Origin: Chloroflexota bacterium
GTDB taxonomy: Bacteria; Chloroflexota; UBA11872; UBA12225; JAJDUF01
Length of the DNA: 64,000 nt
Reading direction: 5' to 3'
NCBI GenBank assembly: GCA_022826725.1
Contig: JAJDUF010000013.1
Location: 1 to 64,000, forward strand
Shown here: positions 8,810 to 17,384 of the stretch, piece by piece
Layout of the letters: each line of letters starts with the position of its first letter
Position numbering within the stretch: the stretch's first letter is position 1
Made by a program: the position numbers and the translations under genes
Notes under the pieces: model-generated
Told to the model about the DNA's origin: nothing
Databases searched by the model: none
What the model saw: the letters and a program-made list of their open reading frames with translations, nothing else

Positions 8810-8898
8810 TGTGCTACGTTGAGAGGTGACGGGAGTGCAGCCTTCAACGATGCTGGCCGGCAGCCCGCCAAACCTCTAGGAAAGAGGGAGAAGGTACA
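8810..8898 (+). promoter_or_regulatory. Possible structured 5' leader of the 105-residue ORF
   Basis: GAGGT (about 8821-8825) can pair with ACCTC (about 8871-8875), enclosing a GC-rich stretch with GATGCTGGCCGGCAGCCC. That core looks like the GATGAAGCCCGGCAACC core of SAM-I/SAM-IV riboswitches, though key positions differ. The paired arms are seen; the riboswitch idea is speculative. A ribosome-binding site (GGGAGAAGGT) and the ATG follow directly. Confidence 0.25.
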
Positions 8899-9216
8899 AT
8901 GTGGTCCACCACGACGACGGTTTCACCTGCCCCGACCGGTCAACCGTCGGCCCGCTTGCAAGGCGCTCCCAGCGCCAACGGTGATTGCGACTCCGACGCG
9001 GCTATCCGCAATACGCTCGCGCGGGTGCGGACGACGACTCCCACTAACAGTGAGTCACTGGAGCGGACGATTCACCACGCGCTGGCCGCCCAGCGGGCCG
9101 AGGCAGCGGCAGTGGGCCAATCTCCGACCCCGGAAGACGACTGGCTGACGCTCCTCTCGGCAATCGCGGTCCACGAGCACCGCCACGGCCTCACGAGCAT
9201 GGCACGCGGTCAGTAA
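8899..9216 (+). CDS. Hypothetical protein, 105 residues
   Basis: I do not recognise this protein. It has a Thr/Ser/Pro-rich N-terminus (about 1-25), a helical middle (about 33-75) and a C-terminal segment with an HEHRHG cluster (about 91-96). No signal peptide or membrane helix is seen. ATG 8899 follows a good GGGAGAAGGT site, and third codon positions are GC-rich like real genes here, so it is probably translated. It is divergent from tldD and followed by the DUF3604 gene after about 220 bases. Confidence 0.55.
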   Translation: MWSTTTTVSPAPTGQPSARLQGAPSANGDCDSDAAIRNTLARVRTTTPTNSESLERTIHHALAAQRAEAAAVGQSPTPEDDWLTLLSAIAVHEHRHGLTSMARGQ

Positions 9217-9434
9217 CATCGAATTGGCGCATAGGCGCAGATCACAAGCCCCCCCGTCTGCCTTCCGCTCCACTTGCCCACCCGGGGCGGACTCTTGCTC
9301 ATTTCCTGCATGACGGCTACGTGCGGGTAGTCGGGAGCCTAGCGCACCCCACAACACGCCCCTGGCTTGGTTCGCCGCGCCCGCCACAGGTATCCTGTCG
9401 CGACCCACGAACCTTCGCCCAGGAGTGTGACATC

Positions 9435-11624
9435 GTGACAGCGGTCGCCGGCCGCGCTGATCTGCCCCGCTATGGCCTCGCGCGGCTTACACCATCCGCA
9501 CCCGCCGTCGCCGGAAGTGTCGGGACTTGGACTTTGACGTATCAAGTCGGTACACACGGCATTGACGATGGTGGTGCGTTTCGCGTGGCCCTCCATACCA
9601 CCTCCGACTGGAGCAGTCAGCAGTTCGAGGCCCCCGCGGCCCCCGACTACACCGCCGTGACCGTGGAGACGACGCACGGCGCCCGGTTGGAGGCGCGTTT
9701 TGACCCCGATCTCGGCGTGCGGCCTTGGAAAAAGATCGTGCAGCTGCGCGTGCGCGATGCCGCGCTGTGGCCGGGCGATACCATCACGATCACGTTCGGC
9801 GACCGCCAGGGCGGCTCGCCCGGCACCCGCGCACAGACCTTTGCCGGACCCATGACGTTCCGCTGTCTGGTTGACGCTTTCGGCACCGGCGTCTACGAGC
9901 TTGTGCCGGACTCGCCGATCCTGCCGATGATCGGCGGGCCGGCCACCACGCTCCACGTGCTCGGCCCCTCCGACGTGACTGCGGGTAAGCCGTTCGGTGT
10001 CGTAGTGCGAGCAAACGATGCCTGGGGCAATGTCAGTGTAGGCTATCGCGGCACCGTCCGGCTGACGCTCCCCGCCGGGGACACACTCGACTACCAGTTC
10101 GAGGCCTCCGACCGTGGCGTGCATCGGTTCGAGGGCCTCGTCGTAGACGAGCCGGGTGTCCACGCCATCGGCGTCAGCGACGCAGAGCAGGCACTGGAGT
10201 CCCAGCCACATCCGCTGCGCTGTCACGCCGAGACGCCGCTCCGGCGGGTTCACTGGGGCGATCCGCACGGTCAGACCGAGGAAACCGTCGGCATCGGCAC
10301 GCTCGACGACTACTTCACCTATGCCCGTGACGCCGCCGCGCTCGACTTTGTCGGGCATCAGGGCAACGACTTCCAGATCACCGCGGGCATCTGGCAGGCC
10401 ATCCGCGAGAAGATAGCCGCCTACCACGAGCCGGGCCGGTTCGTCTCCTTCCTGGGCTACGAGTGGTCCGGCAACACCCCCGGCGGCGGCGACCATAACG
10501 TCCATTTTCTGCACGACGACGGCCCGCTGCACCGTTCGAGCCACTGGCAAGTCCCCGACCGCACCGATGAAGCCACCGACCGACACCCCGTTTCCCGGCT
10601 GTACGAGCAGTTTCGAGGCCGCGAAGACGTGCTGCTCATCCCGCACGTCGGCGGCCGGCACGCCAACCTGATCGAGTTCTTCGATGACGAGCTGATCCCG
10701 TTGGTCGAGATTTGCTCCGCGTGGGGCGTCTTCGAATGGCTGACCGAGGACGCGCTGCGCCGCGGCGCCCGGATCGGTTTTGCCGGCGGGAGCGACGATC
10801 ACACGGCGCGGCCCGGTTTCGCCAGTCCGCCGCCGCACCATTTCGGCATCCGCGGTGGCCTCACCGCCGCGCTGGCGTCGGCGTGTACGCGCGAGGCGCT
10901 CTGGGAGGCGCTCAAAGCCAGGCGCACCTACGCGACGACCGGCGTCCGCATCCTCCTCGATGTCACCGCCAACGGTCACGCCGTCGGCTCTGCGTTCAGC
11001 ACGGATGGCCCGGTCGAACTGTCGGTCCATGTGGTCGGCACCGCCCCGCTCTGGCGCGTCGAGGTGCTGCGGTGGCCGCAGGTGCTCTACAGCCATGCAA
11101 TCCCGGTTTCTCGGCAGCCCAACGGCCGCTACCGTCTGCGCGTCGGTTGGACGGGGGCGCGGATCCGCGCACGCCATCGTCTGACCCGGTGGGACGGCCG
11201 GCTCGCCGTCGAGGGCGGCCGCTTACTGTCCGCTCAGGGCTGGGGCTACGACCATCCCGAGGACGGCGTGACCGCAGTTACCTCCGATGATGTGCAGTGG
11301 CGCTCGGAGACCGCCGGGGACTGGGACGGCGTGGTCGTCGAGATCGAGGGCACGCCGGCCACACGCCTCCGGTTCGAGTCCGCCCCGGCCACCTTCGGCC
11401 TGCCCCTCGGCGACCTCTCCGCCGGCCCCTTCACCCACGACGCCGGCGGCATCGGCCAGCACGTGCGGATCGAGCCTGATCCTGGCCCGGAGGCCCCCCG
11501 CGAGGTACGTTTTCAGTATCAGGATGACGCACCACCGGCAGGCCGACACCCCTACTTTGTCCGTGTAACCCAGCAAGATGGCCACATGGCCTGGTCCAGT
11601 CCCATCTACGTCACCGCCAGCTGA
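9435..11624 (+). CDS. DUF3604-like protein with PHP-type metal-binding region
   Basis: The ~729-residue protein has beta-rich N- and C-terminal parts (about 1-270 and 540-729) around a central region typical of DUF3604 proteins. The landmarks are HWGDPHGQTEETVGIGTLDDY, DFVGHQGNDFQ, FLGYEWSG near GGGDHNVHF, LIPHVGGRH and FAGGSDDHTARPG. The repeated His/Asp residues resemble a PHP-type metal site, so a hydrolase or phosphoesterase is plausible, but no substrate is known. Start chosen at GTG 9435, with AGGAG ten bases upstream; the frame is open to 9321. No obvious signal peptide. Stands alone between two intergenic regions. Confidence 0.75.
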   Translation: MTAVAGRADLPRYGLARLTPSAPAVAGSVGTWTLTYQVGTHGIDDGGAFRVALHTTSDWSSQQFEAPAAPDYTAVTVETTHGARLEARFDPDLGVRPWKKIVQLRVRDAALWPGDTITITFGDRQGGSPGTRAQTFAGPMTFRCLVDAFGTGVYELVPDSPILPMIGGPATTLHVLGPSDVTAGKPFGVVVRANDAWGNVSVGYRGTVRLTLPAGDTLDYQFEASDRGVHRFEGLVVDEPGVHAIGVSDAEQALESQPHPLRCHAETPLRRVHWGDPHGQTEETVGIGTLDDYFTYARDAAALDFVGHQGNDFQITAGIWQAIREKIAAYHEPGRFVSFLGYEWSGNTPGGGDHNVHFLHDDGPLHRSSHWQVPDRTDEATDRHPVSRLYEQFRGREDVLLIPHVGGRHANLIEFFDDELIPLVEICSAWGVFEWLTEDALRRGARIGFAGGSDDHTARPGFASPPPHHFGIRGGLTAALASACTREALWEALKARRTYATTGVRILLDVTANGHAVGSAFSTDGPVELSVHVVGTAPLWRVEVLRWPQVLYSHAIPVSRQPNGRYRLRVGWTGARIRARHRLTRWDGRLAVEGGRLLSAQGWGYDHPEDGVTAVTSDDVQWRSETAGDWDGVVVEIEGTPATRLRFESAPATFGLPLGDLSAGPFTHDAGGIGQHVRIEPDPGPEAPREVRFQYQDDAPPAGRHPYFVRVTQQDGHMAWSSPIYVTAS

Positions 11625-11700
11625 TAGCCCCCTATGGTGACGGGCGTTTGGGGCGCCGCGGCGGCGGCGGGACGGGCCGTTCCCTCCCCCGTCGGGACGG
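11625..11700. repeat. GC-rich intergenic repeat (copy b)
   Basis: Immediately after the DUF3604 stop comes GCCCCCTATGGTGACGGG and then a CCCTCCCCCGTCGGGACGG module. Both are shared with other gaps of the window, the first in reverse orientation. The rest of the gap up to 11822 holds two similar short GGGCTAC/GGCTACTCCGGTCG phrases and no gene that I can see. Confidence 0.6.
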
Positions 11701-11822
11701 CTGACTGAGGTAGGTATAGGTTAAGCCGTAGGGGGGCTACTCCGGTCGCGTACAGCCGGCTCCTATTTCGAATGCGGGCATTCTAGCCTGTTGCGGGCTA
11801 CCCCGGTCGTGTTCGGACGGCG

Positions 11823-12644
11823 TTAGCCCAGCACCGCCGCAGCGAGACGCTCCAGCTCGGCAAGGCTCTCCGTCTCACCGGCCGCTTCCAGGCCGACAAT
11901 CACCCGGTCGGCGCCGGCGCGGGCGTACTGTTCGATGACCGGGCGTTCTGCCGAGACGCCGACGACGGAGATCGTCAGTGCCCGGTGGTCGCGGCCCACC
12001 GCGCGGGCGAGCCGGTCCAGCGTGGCGCGTCCGGCCGCGACCTCCTGCGGCGTCACGTCAATGGGAATCCAGCCATCGCCCCACGCGACAATCCGCTTGA
12101 ACACGTTGCGCGCTTTGCCACCGAGCAGCACCGGCGGATGCGGCCGCTGGGCCGGTTTGGGGAAGCAGTAGAGCGGCGGGAAGTCGTAGTACCGGCCATG
12201 GAACTCGCTCACCTCGTCGGTCCACAGCGACTTCATCGCCAGCACCGCCTCCTTGGCTTGGGTCCAGCGATGCGGGAAGTCGCTCCCCATGATCTGCGCC
12301 TGCTCGTGCCCCGATCCGACCCCAATCCCCAAGAGCAACCGACCGCCGGAGTACCGGTCCAGGGTAGCGACCTGCTTGGCCAGGATGAGCGGGTCGCGTT
12401 CGGGGATCACGCTGACCGCCGTGCCCAGCTTGATCGTAGTGCTCACCGCCGAGGCTCGCGCCAGGAGGATCAACGGGTCTACGATGTCGCCCCAGAGCCG
12501 CGGCACCGGGCGCTCGGTCCTGACCGGCAGAATGTTCTGCTCCGGCGCCCACAGCGACTCGAACCCCAGCGCCTCAGCCCGCTCAATCAGCACGGTAACG
12601 TCAATCGTCTCGGCCGTGGGTAAAATGGCGAGACCTATTAGCAT
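11823..12644 (-). CDS. LLM-class (luciferase-like) flavin- or F420-dependent oxidoreductase
   Basis: The 273-residue protein has the bacterial-luciferase-like TIM-barrel signature. It shows an N-terminal RAEALGFESLWAPEQ segment, the IKLGTAVSVIPERDPLILAKQVATLD block (about 75-100) and LLLGIGVGSGHEQAQIMG (about 107-124). Members use FMNH2 or reduced F420 to reduce or oxygenate diverse substrates; in Chloroflexota and Actinobacteria many use F420, but the cofactor cannot be read from sequence here. ATG 12644 is followed directly by the conserved fold. The MFS transporter gene upstream on the same strand is 64 bases away, so the two could be co-transcribed. Confidence 0.85.
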   Translation of the reverse strand: MLIGLAILPTAETIDVTVLIERAEALGFESLWAPEQNILPVRTERPVPRLWGDIVDPLILLARASAVSTTIKLGTAVSVIPERDPLILAKQVATLDRYSGGRLLLGIGVGSGHEQAQIMGSDFPHRWTQAKEAVLAMKSLWTDEVSEFHGRYYDFPPLYCFPKPAQRPHPPVLLGGKARNVFKRIVAWGDGWIPIDVTPQEVAAGRATLDRLARAVGRDHRALTISVVGVSAERPVIEQYARAGADRVIVGLEAAGETESLAELERLAAAVLG

Positions 12645-12708
12645 GACTTGCTCCTTACACGCTCAACTGAGTTCTCGTCAGCCGGCCGGCGCCGCGAGCA
12701 CGGCGTAC

Positions 12709-14091
12709 TCATAGCTCCCGTATCTCCCGCCGGAAGCCGACCAGCAGGCAAAGCAGCGCCATCGCGGCGCCGGCGCCCACGAACACCCAGCCGAGACTTA
12801 ACTTGATCAACGCGCCGGAGACGGCATTGGACACCGGGGACAGGCCAATAGAGGCAACCATCAGCAGGCTCATCACGCGCCCCATCATCGCCTGCGGGGT
12901 TCGTCCTTGCAGCCAGGCTGTGAATAGGATATTGGCATAGCCACCCATAATGCCAATCACCAGCACCAGTCCGGCCACGACCCAGGTCATCGTGAGGAAG
13001 CCAAACGGCATCAGGAGCAGACCGGACAGCGCAAAGAGCGTCATGAAGAGCGGGCCGAGGCGTCGCTTGGGCGCCGGGAGCGCCCCGGCCAGCACGGCGC
13101 CCAGTAACGACCCGCCGGCGTAGGCGGCAGAGATGATCCCCAGCGCCAGCACTCCTTCCGGGAGCTGGGTATTGGCCAGGACAGGGATGCCGACGATGGC
13201 CGGCCCTTGCACGAAAAGCTCGATCCCGGCAATGAGAATGAAGAGGGTGAACATGGCCGCATCGGCCCGGACGAACCGCAAGCCCTGGACAATGGAGGCC
13301 CATATCCCGGCGCGACTATCACGCTCCGCCAGGCGGTCGGCCACTGCCGGGTCACGCCGCTCCAGCCGCATCCCGGCCAGTAGGAGCGCAGAAACGAAAA
13401 AGGCCACCGCCACCACGGCAAAGGCCAGTCCTACCCCGGTGGTACTCGACGGCGTTGCCGCTGCGCTGTCCGGCACAAGCGCAGTGCCGGGCGTACCGCT
13501 GAACAAGGCAATCAATGCACCTGCCAGCAGCGGCCCCACGAAGCCGCTCAACTCCACAGTCGTCTGCACCACCGCGTTGGCTTGGCGTAGCTGCTCACGA
13601 GTGACAATCCGCGGCAGCAGCGCGGCCTGAGCCGGATAGTAGAAGGCGTCGGCAACGCCCTTCAGGAGGGCAAAGAGATAGAGTGCCCAGAGATTGGTCA
13701 GCCCCGTCAAGACCAGGATGGCCAATGAGGTGCTCAAGACAACCCGCATCGCGTTGTTGGTCTGCATAATCAGGTGCGGCGAGAAGCGGTCCACCAGCGA
13801 TCCACCGATGAGCATGAAGAAGATGGTCGGAATGCTGCTCACCGCGATGATCGTGCCCACTGCCAGCGGGTCGCCGGTGATGAGCAAGACCAGCCAGGGA
13901 AAGGTGATGAGATCGAACTGATCGCCGACAGCGGAAAGGGTGCCGGCGGACCAAAGAAGCCGGAAGTTGCGACTCCTGAGGAGCCGCAAGAATGACCCGC
14001 CTCTTTCGGCCGGCCGCTGCGTCGAGTTCCCCAAGACGGCAGGCCTCGCATACGTGATCGGCACCGACGCTGGTCGGCCTGGACACATCAT
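12709..14091 (-). CDS. MFS transporter (12-TM, drug-exporter-like)
   Basis: The 460-residue protein has about twelve hydrophobic segments and a central cytoplasmic loop (ERRDPAVADRLAERDS, about 240-255). It also has the MFS loop 2-3 motif in a variant form (GGSLVDRFSPH, about 97-107) and the KGVADAFYYPAQAALLP motif of exporters related to macrolide-efflux MefA and enterobactin exporter EntS. It probably pumps small molecules out using the proton gradient; substrate unknown. The N-terminal ~35 residues before SRNFRLLWSAG are unconserved, so the true start may be internal. Confidence 0.85.
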   Translation of the reverse strand: MMCPGRPASVPITYARPAVLGNSTQRPAERGGSFLRLLRSRNFRLLWSAGTLSAVGDQFDLITFPWLVLLITGDPLAVGTIIAVSSIPTIFFMLIGGSLVDRFSPHLIMQTNNAMRVVLSTSLAILVLTGLTNLWALYLFALLKGVADAFYYPAQAALLPRIVTREQLRQANAVVQTTVELSGFVGPLLAGALIALFSGTPGTALVPDSAAATPSSTTGVGLAFAVVAVAFFVSALLLAGMRLERRDPAVADRLAERDSRAGIWASIVQGLRFVRADAAMFTLFILIAGIELFVQGPAIVGIPVLANTQLPEGVLALGIISAAYAGGSLLGAVLAGALPAPKRRLGPLFMTLFALSGLLLMPFGFLTMTWVVAGLVLVIGIMGGYANILFTAWLQGRTPQAMMGRVMSLLMVASIGLSPVSNAVSGALIKLSLGWVFVGAGAAMALLCLLVGFRREIREL

Positions 14092-14234
14092 CAGTGTGTC
14101 ACGGACGAAGCTCTATCGTAACGCATGTCCTGCCCTCAGATTCCTTCTGAGACGTGGGTGTGATCCTGTCGGCCTCCACCTACGGCGGCAATGGTATGCT
14201 CAACAAGGCAGAGACAGCGACTGAGGTGACGAGA

Positions 14235-15215
14235 TTGAAGATTCTGGTAGTCGGTGCAGGCGGGTTGGGAACGCTGTTCGGTGCCTTCCTGACCCAAGCG
14301 GGCGCGGAGGTCGCAATGCTGGTCAAGCCGGAGCACCTCGACCGGCTGCGCGCGCAGGGCAATTGCCTCAAGGTCGAGGGCGCACAGGCGGCCGAGGTCC
14401 CGGCAACACCCGTGACCAGCGGTGAGCAAGTGGGGGCGGTAGATTGGCTGATCCTGTCCGTCAAGACAAAGGACACCGAGGCTGCACTGGCCGCCGCGGC
14501 CGGGTGTACGCCGGCCGCCGCCATCTCGCTACAGAACGGGGTTGTGAAGGACGGGTGGCTCCATGACGCCTACGGCGCCGCGGCCGTCGTCGGCGCGAGC
14601 ACCACCTTCGGCGCCACCTATCTCGGCGTCGGACACGCCCGCTACACCTTTCCGGCGACGACGTGGCTGGGCGAGATCGGCGGCGGCACCTCACCGCGCG
14701 TCAACGAGTTCGCGGCCCTGCTTACGAAGGCCGGCCTCGCGGGGACACCGGTCGAAGATATCACGGCTCTCGAGTGGTGGAAGCTGTGCTACCTGCTGCC
14801 CGGCGCGATGGTCACTGCCCTCGCGCGCACCGACTATGCGACGATGTTCTCTCATCCGCTGCTGGCCGAGCGGTTCTTGCGCCTCACACAGGAGCTTGTC
14901 TCCGTGGCGCGGGCCGGCGGCATCGCCGTGACCGACCCACCGGGAGCGCCGCTGCCGGCTGTCGCGCTGGCCGATAGCCCGCTCGACGAGGGTTTGGCGG
15001 GGCTGAAGCAGCGGGCAGCGCGGTATCGTGCCGCCGGAGTGCGCGTGGTGCCGTCCCTCGCCCAGGACGCGCTCGCTGAACGACGCACCGAGGTAGACGT
15101 GCTGGCGGGCGAGCCGCTACGCCGCGCCGAGAAGCAGGGCATTGACGTGCCGGTTCTGGATACGTGCTTCCGGCTGCTGCGCGGGCTGGAGGACGGCTTC
15201 CCGCCAAGCGGGTGA
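14235..15215 (+). CDS. panE: 2-dehydropantoate 2-reductase (ketopantoate reductase) family protein
   Basis: The protein begins with the NADPH-binding Rossmann motif [14 protein letters not shown] (residues 3-16). It carries the ApbA/PanE core with the catalytic Lys region LILSVKTKDTEAAL and the LQNGV motif, and a C-terminal all-helical domain (about 170-320) with EWWKLCYLLPG. PanE reduces 2-dehydropantoate to pantoate in pantothenate/CoA synthesis; the family also has members with other substrates. I prefer TTG 14235 because GAGGTGA lies five bases upstream; ATG 14196 would add 13 unconserved residues. Length ~326 fits the family. It stands alone, without panB or panC. Confidence 0.82.
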   Translation: MKILVVGAGGLGTLFGAFLTQAGAEVAMLVKPEHLDRLRAQGNCLKVEGAQAAEVPATPVTSGEQVGAVDWLILSVKTKDTEAALAAAAGCTPAAAISLQNGVVKDGWLHDAYGAAAVVGASTTFGATYLGVGHARYTFPATTWLGEIGGGTSPRVNEFAALLTKAGLAGTPVEDITALEWWKLCYLLPGAMVTALARTDYATMFSHPLLAERFLRLTQELVSVARAGGIAVTDPPGAPLPAVALADSPLDEGLAGLKQRAARYRAAGVRVVPSLAQDALAERRTEVDVLAGEPLRRAEKQGIDVPVLDTCFRLLRGLEDGFPPSG

Positions 15216-15532
15216 AGGGGAGTCCCCTCCCTGGCCCTCTCGTCAGAACACGGGAGAGCGCAACACCGTCCCAGCCGCCTGTGCCGCCGTCCCCCCGCAG
15301 CGGGGGGCATAGGCTCACAAGGGTAGGTTTTTCTGTGGAGAGGCGGACCACCCCCCAGTTCCCTCTCGACTTGGGAAGGCATAACCGGTCGCCGGGTGGG
15401 GCGTCTTCCCTGGGGCCTAGCCGTGACCGGTCGCCGCACGGCCCCCCTTCCCTGGCAGGGAAGGGGCCGGGGGTTAGGTCCGACTCGCCGCCCAGCGAAA
15501 AGCCTACCCTTATGAGGGGACCATAGGGGGGC
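15216..15532. repeat. 317-base intergenic repeat region (copy c) with imperfect terminal inverted repeats
   Basis: This gap between convergent genes contains no convincing gene. It holds GTCCCCCCGCAGCGGGGGGC (about 15290-15309) and a CCTTCCCTGGCAGGGAAGG hairpin (about 15447-15465). The phrase AAGGGTAGGTTTTTC (near 15319) reappears inverted as AAGCCTACCCTT (near 15500). The terminal ACCATAGGGGGGCTTACC matches the tail of the other copies. The inverted ends give it a MITE-like look, but no target-site duplication is obvious. Confidence 0.6.
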
Positions 15533-16321
15533 TTACCCCCCGGCCGCCTCACCGAGCGGTACGATCTGCTCCGCTGCTACCTTTTCCGCGACTTCAACGG
15601 CGAACTCCACCTCAGGACCACTATTCACGCCGACACAGACCGAATGGGCGTAGGGGAAACGCAGGTTATAGCTGATCGCTTCTTCCGCGATATGCGCGAG
15701 GCGGTCCTGCCCCAGTGTTTTCATCAGGCAGATGCCCGTGCCGGCCCGGAAGCACCGCTCGACCAGCGGCAAGTGCTCTGCCATCGTGCCGTTCTCCAGC
15801 ATGATCCCGGCACTGTTGACCGTGGTGAGGATCACCTGGATATCCGGGTGCTCGGCGCAGCGGTCCATAATCGCGCCGGTCGAAAGATGCGTGGACAGGC
15901 CCACGGCGCGCACCTTGCCGGCCTCGCGCGCCCGCACCAACGCTTCGAGCGCGCCTTCCCTGGCCTCCAGCTCCTCCACCGTACCCACGCCGTGCAGGAG
16001 CAGCGTGTCAATGTAGTCCGTACCCATTTCCTGTAGAAAGCGGTCCACGTCGGCGGCGGCACTGGCGCCGTCCTTCTTGCCCGTCTTGGTGTTGACTATG
16101 ATGTCGTCGCGGGGCAGCCCTTCGAGCGCCGCTTTCACGTGAGGATGCGTCCCGTAGCCGTCGGCGGTATCCCAGAAGTTGACGCCCAACTCGTAGCCAC
16201 GCCACAGGATAGCCGCCGACTCGGCCGGCGTCTGGTTGTGGCGCAGCCCGCTCATTAGCCCGGTGCCCCAGCACAGCCGCGACACCATGATCCCCGTCTG
16301 CCCGTACTCTACTCGTTCCAT
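15533..16321 (-). CDS. Aldo/keto reductase family oxidoreductase
   Basis: The 262-residue protein is a short aldo/keto reductase TIM barrel. The catalytic set is visible: Asp and Tyr in DTADGYG (about 46-52), Lys in NTKTGKK (about 77-83) and His in LLLHG (about 106-110). Family members reduce aldehydes or ketones with NAD(P)H. It is shorter than the usual 300-330 residues, but both ends look natural, so it resembles the compact AKR subfamily. Substrate cannot be predicted. It is convergent with the panE-like gene across repeat region c. Confidence 0.85.
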   Translation of the reverse strand: MERVEYGQTGIMVSRLCWGTGLMSGLRHNQTPAESAAILWRGYELGVNFWDTADGYGTHPHVKAALEGLPRDDIIVNTKTGKKDGASAAADVDRFLQEMGTDYIDTLLLHGVGTVEELEAREGALEALVRAREAGKVRAVGLSTHLSTGAIMDRCAEHPDIQVILTTVNSAGIMLENGTMAEHLPLVERCFRAGTGICLMKTLGQDRLAHIAEEAISYNLRFPYAHSVCVGVNSGPEVEFAVEVAEKVAAEQIVPLGEAAGG

Positions 16322-16553
16322 AATTCACCACCCCTTCCCACGCCAGTTATACCAATTCGACGACTGAACCTGCGGAGGAGTCACAGAGATCACAGATGAT
16401 GTGAGGTCACTACCCCCTACTCTGTTAGGCCGCAGGCCCGGACACGTTGCAGCGGCGAGTACCCGGCCTGCCCGGCGTGCCGGTAGATTACCGGCTCACG
16501 CTGGACGCATCGGATGCGTCAGTGGAGTTTGCCAACCGGCAGTGCCCGGAACC

Positions 16554-17384
16554 CTAGGGACGCCGAGCCACGACGTAGATCTCGCACGGCTCGTGGGCCA
16601 CCTCGAGGAACTTGCGGACGACGCCAGCCACCCGCGCAAGCTCCTCGCGCGTGTGCTGCAGCCCGTCGGTCGCCGCGTGGATGGCGCGCTCGAGTCCCTG
16701 CCCATAGCTCGAACGCTCTAGCTGGCCCGCAACCCAGCGTGACGCGCGCGGTTCGGGTCCGACCGGCGCGTCGGCGCGTGGTAATGACTCGTCCAATTCC
16801 AGATCGTCCAGGTCAACCGGCAAGCCGCGTGCCGATTGGGGGTTTACGCCGGCCGACTCCGTCACAAGCCCGGCACCGACCATCAAGAACTCGATAAGCT
16901 CGACATCATACGGCCGCCGGTGCGTGGGGTCGCGCCAAAACTCGTGCGCCATCATTGGGAAACTACCGGGATTAGGCGTCGCCACAATCAGCCGTCCGCC
17001 GGGTGTCAGGCGGTCCGCGGCAAGCCGAATGAGCGCCGACGCTTCCCGCACGGCCAGGTGCTCGACTACGTGAAATGCGGTTATCGCGTCGTAGTGGTCG
17101 GGCGTGCTTTGCAGGAAGTCCAGGGCGTCGGCTTCCACAACGGGCAGCTCGCCGGCCTCGGCCAGCATGGCGCGCTCGTGGTCGAGACCCAGTACCTGGT
17201 GGCCGGCTTGGGCTGCCGCAGCCAGAAACTCGCCGCGACCACAGCCCACGTCCAGCAGCGCGCCCGGCGTAGGAATAAACCGGAGGTACCAGGCGCGCGC
17301 ACGGCGAACGGTCTGCGGCGAGAAGCCGCGATAGGCGTACCAGTCCGCCTCCACCCCGTGCTCTCCGTGTGCTCTAAAGCTCAA
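16554..17384 (-). CDS. Class I SAM-dependent methyltransferase
   Basis: The 276-residue protein has the SAM-binding motif I LLDVGCGRGEFLAAA (about 42-56), an acidic residue closing strand 2 (VLGLD), and the HVVEHL motif (about 106-111). GGRLIVATPNPGSFP follows, as in Methyltransf_11/23 enzymes acting on small molecules or glycans. The C-terminal ~90 residues look helical. The gene ends exactly where the upstream Gfo/Idh/MocA gene starts reading in the same direction, so the two are probably one transcription unit. The acceptor substrate is unknown. Confidence 0.85.
   Translation of the reverse strand: MSFRAHGEHGVEADWYAYRGFSPQTVRRARAWYLRFIPTPGALLDVGCGRGEFLAAAAQAGHQVLGLDHERAMLAEAGELPVVEADALDFLQSTPDHYDAITAFHVVEHLAVREASALIRLAADRLTPGGRLIVATPNPGSFPMMAHEFWRDPTHRRPYDVELIEFLMVGAGLVTESAGVNPQSARGLPVDLDDLELDESLPRADAPVGPEPRASRWVAGQLERSSYGQGLERAIHAATDGLQHTREELARVAGVVRKFLEVAHEPCEIYVVARRP

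Noticed and set aside
9339-11177. 612-codon minus-strand ORF opposite the DUF3604 gene
   Set aside because: No family resemblance, and the plus-strand gene has conserved motifs and a better start.
16428-16557. Short open stretch ending with DYRLTLDASDASVEFANRQ before TAG, possibly a gene remnant
   Set aside because: Only about 42 codons, no start or ribosome-binding site, no recognisable family; ends in a CTAG shared with the methyltransferase stop, likely chance.
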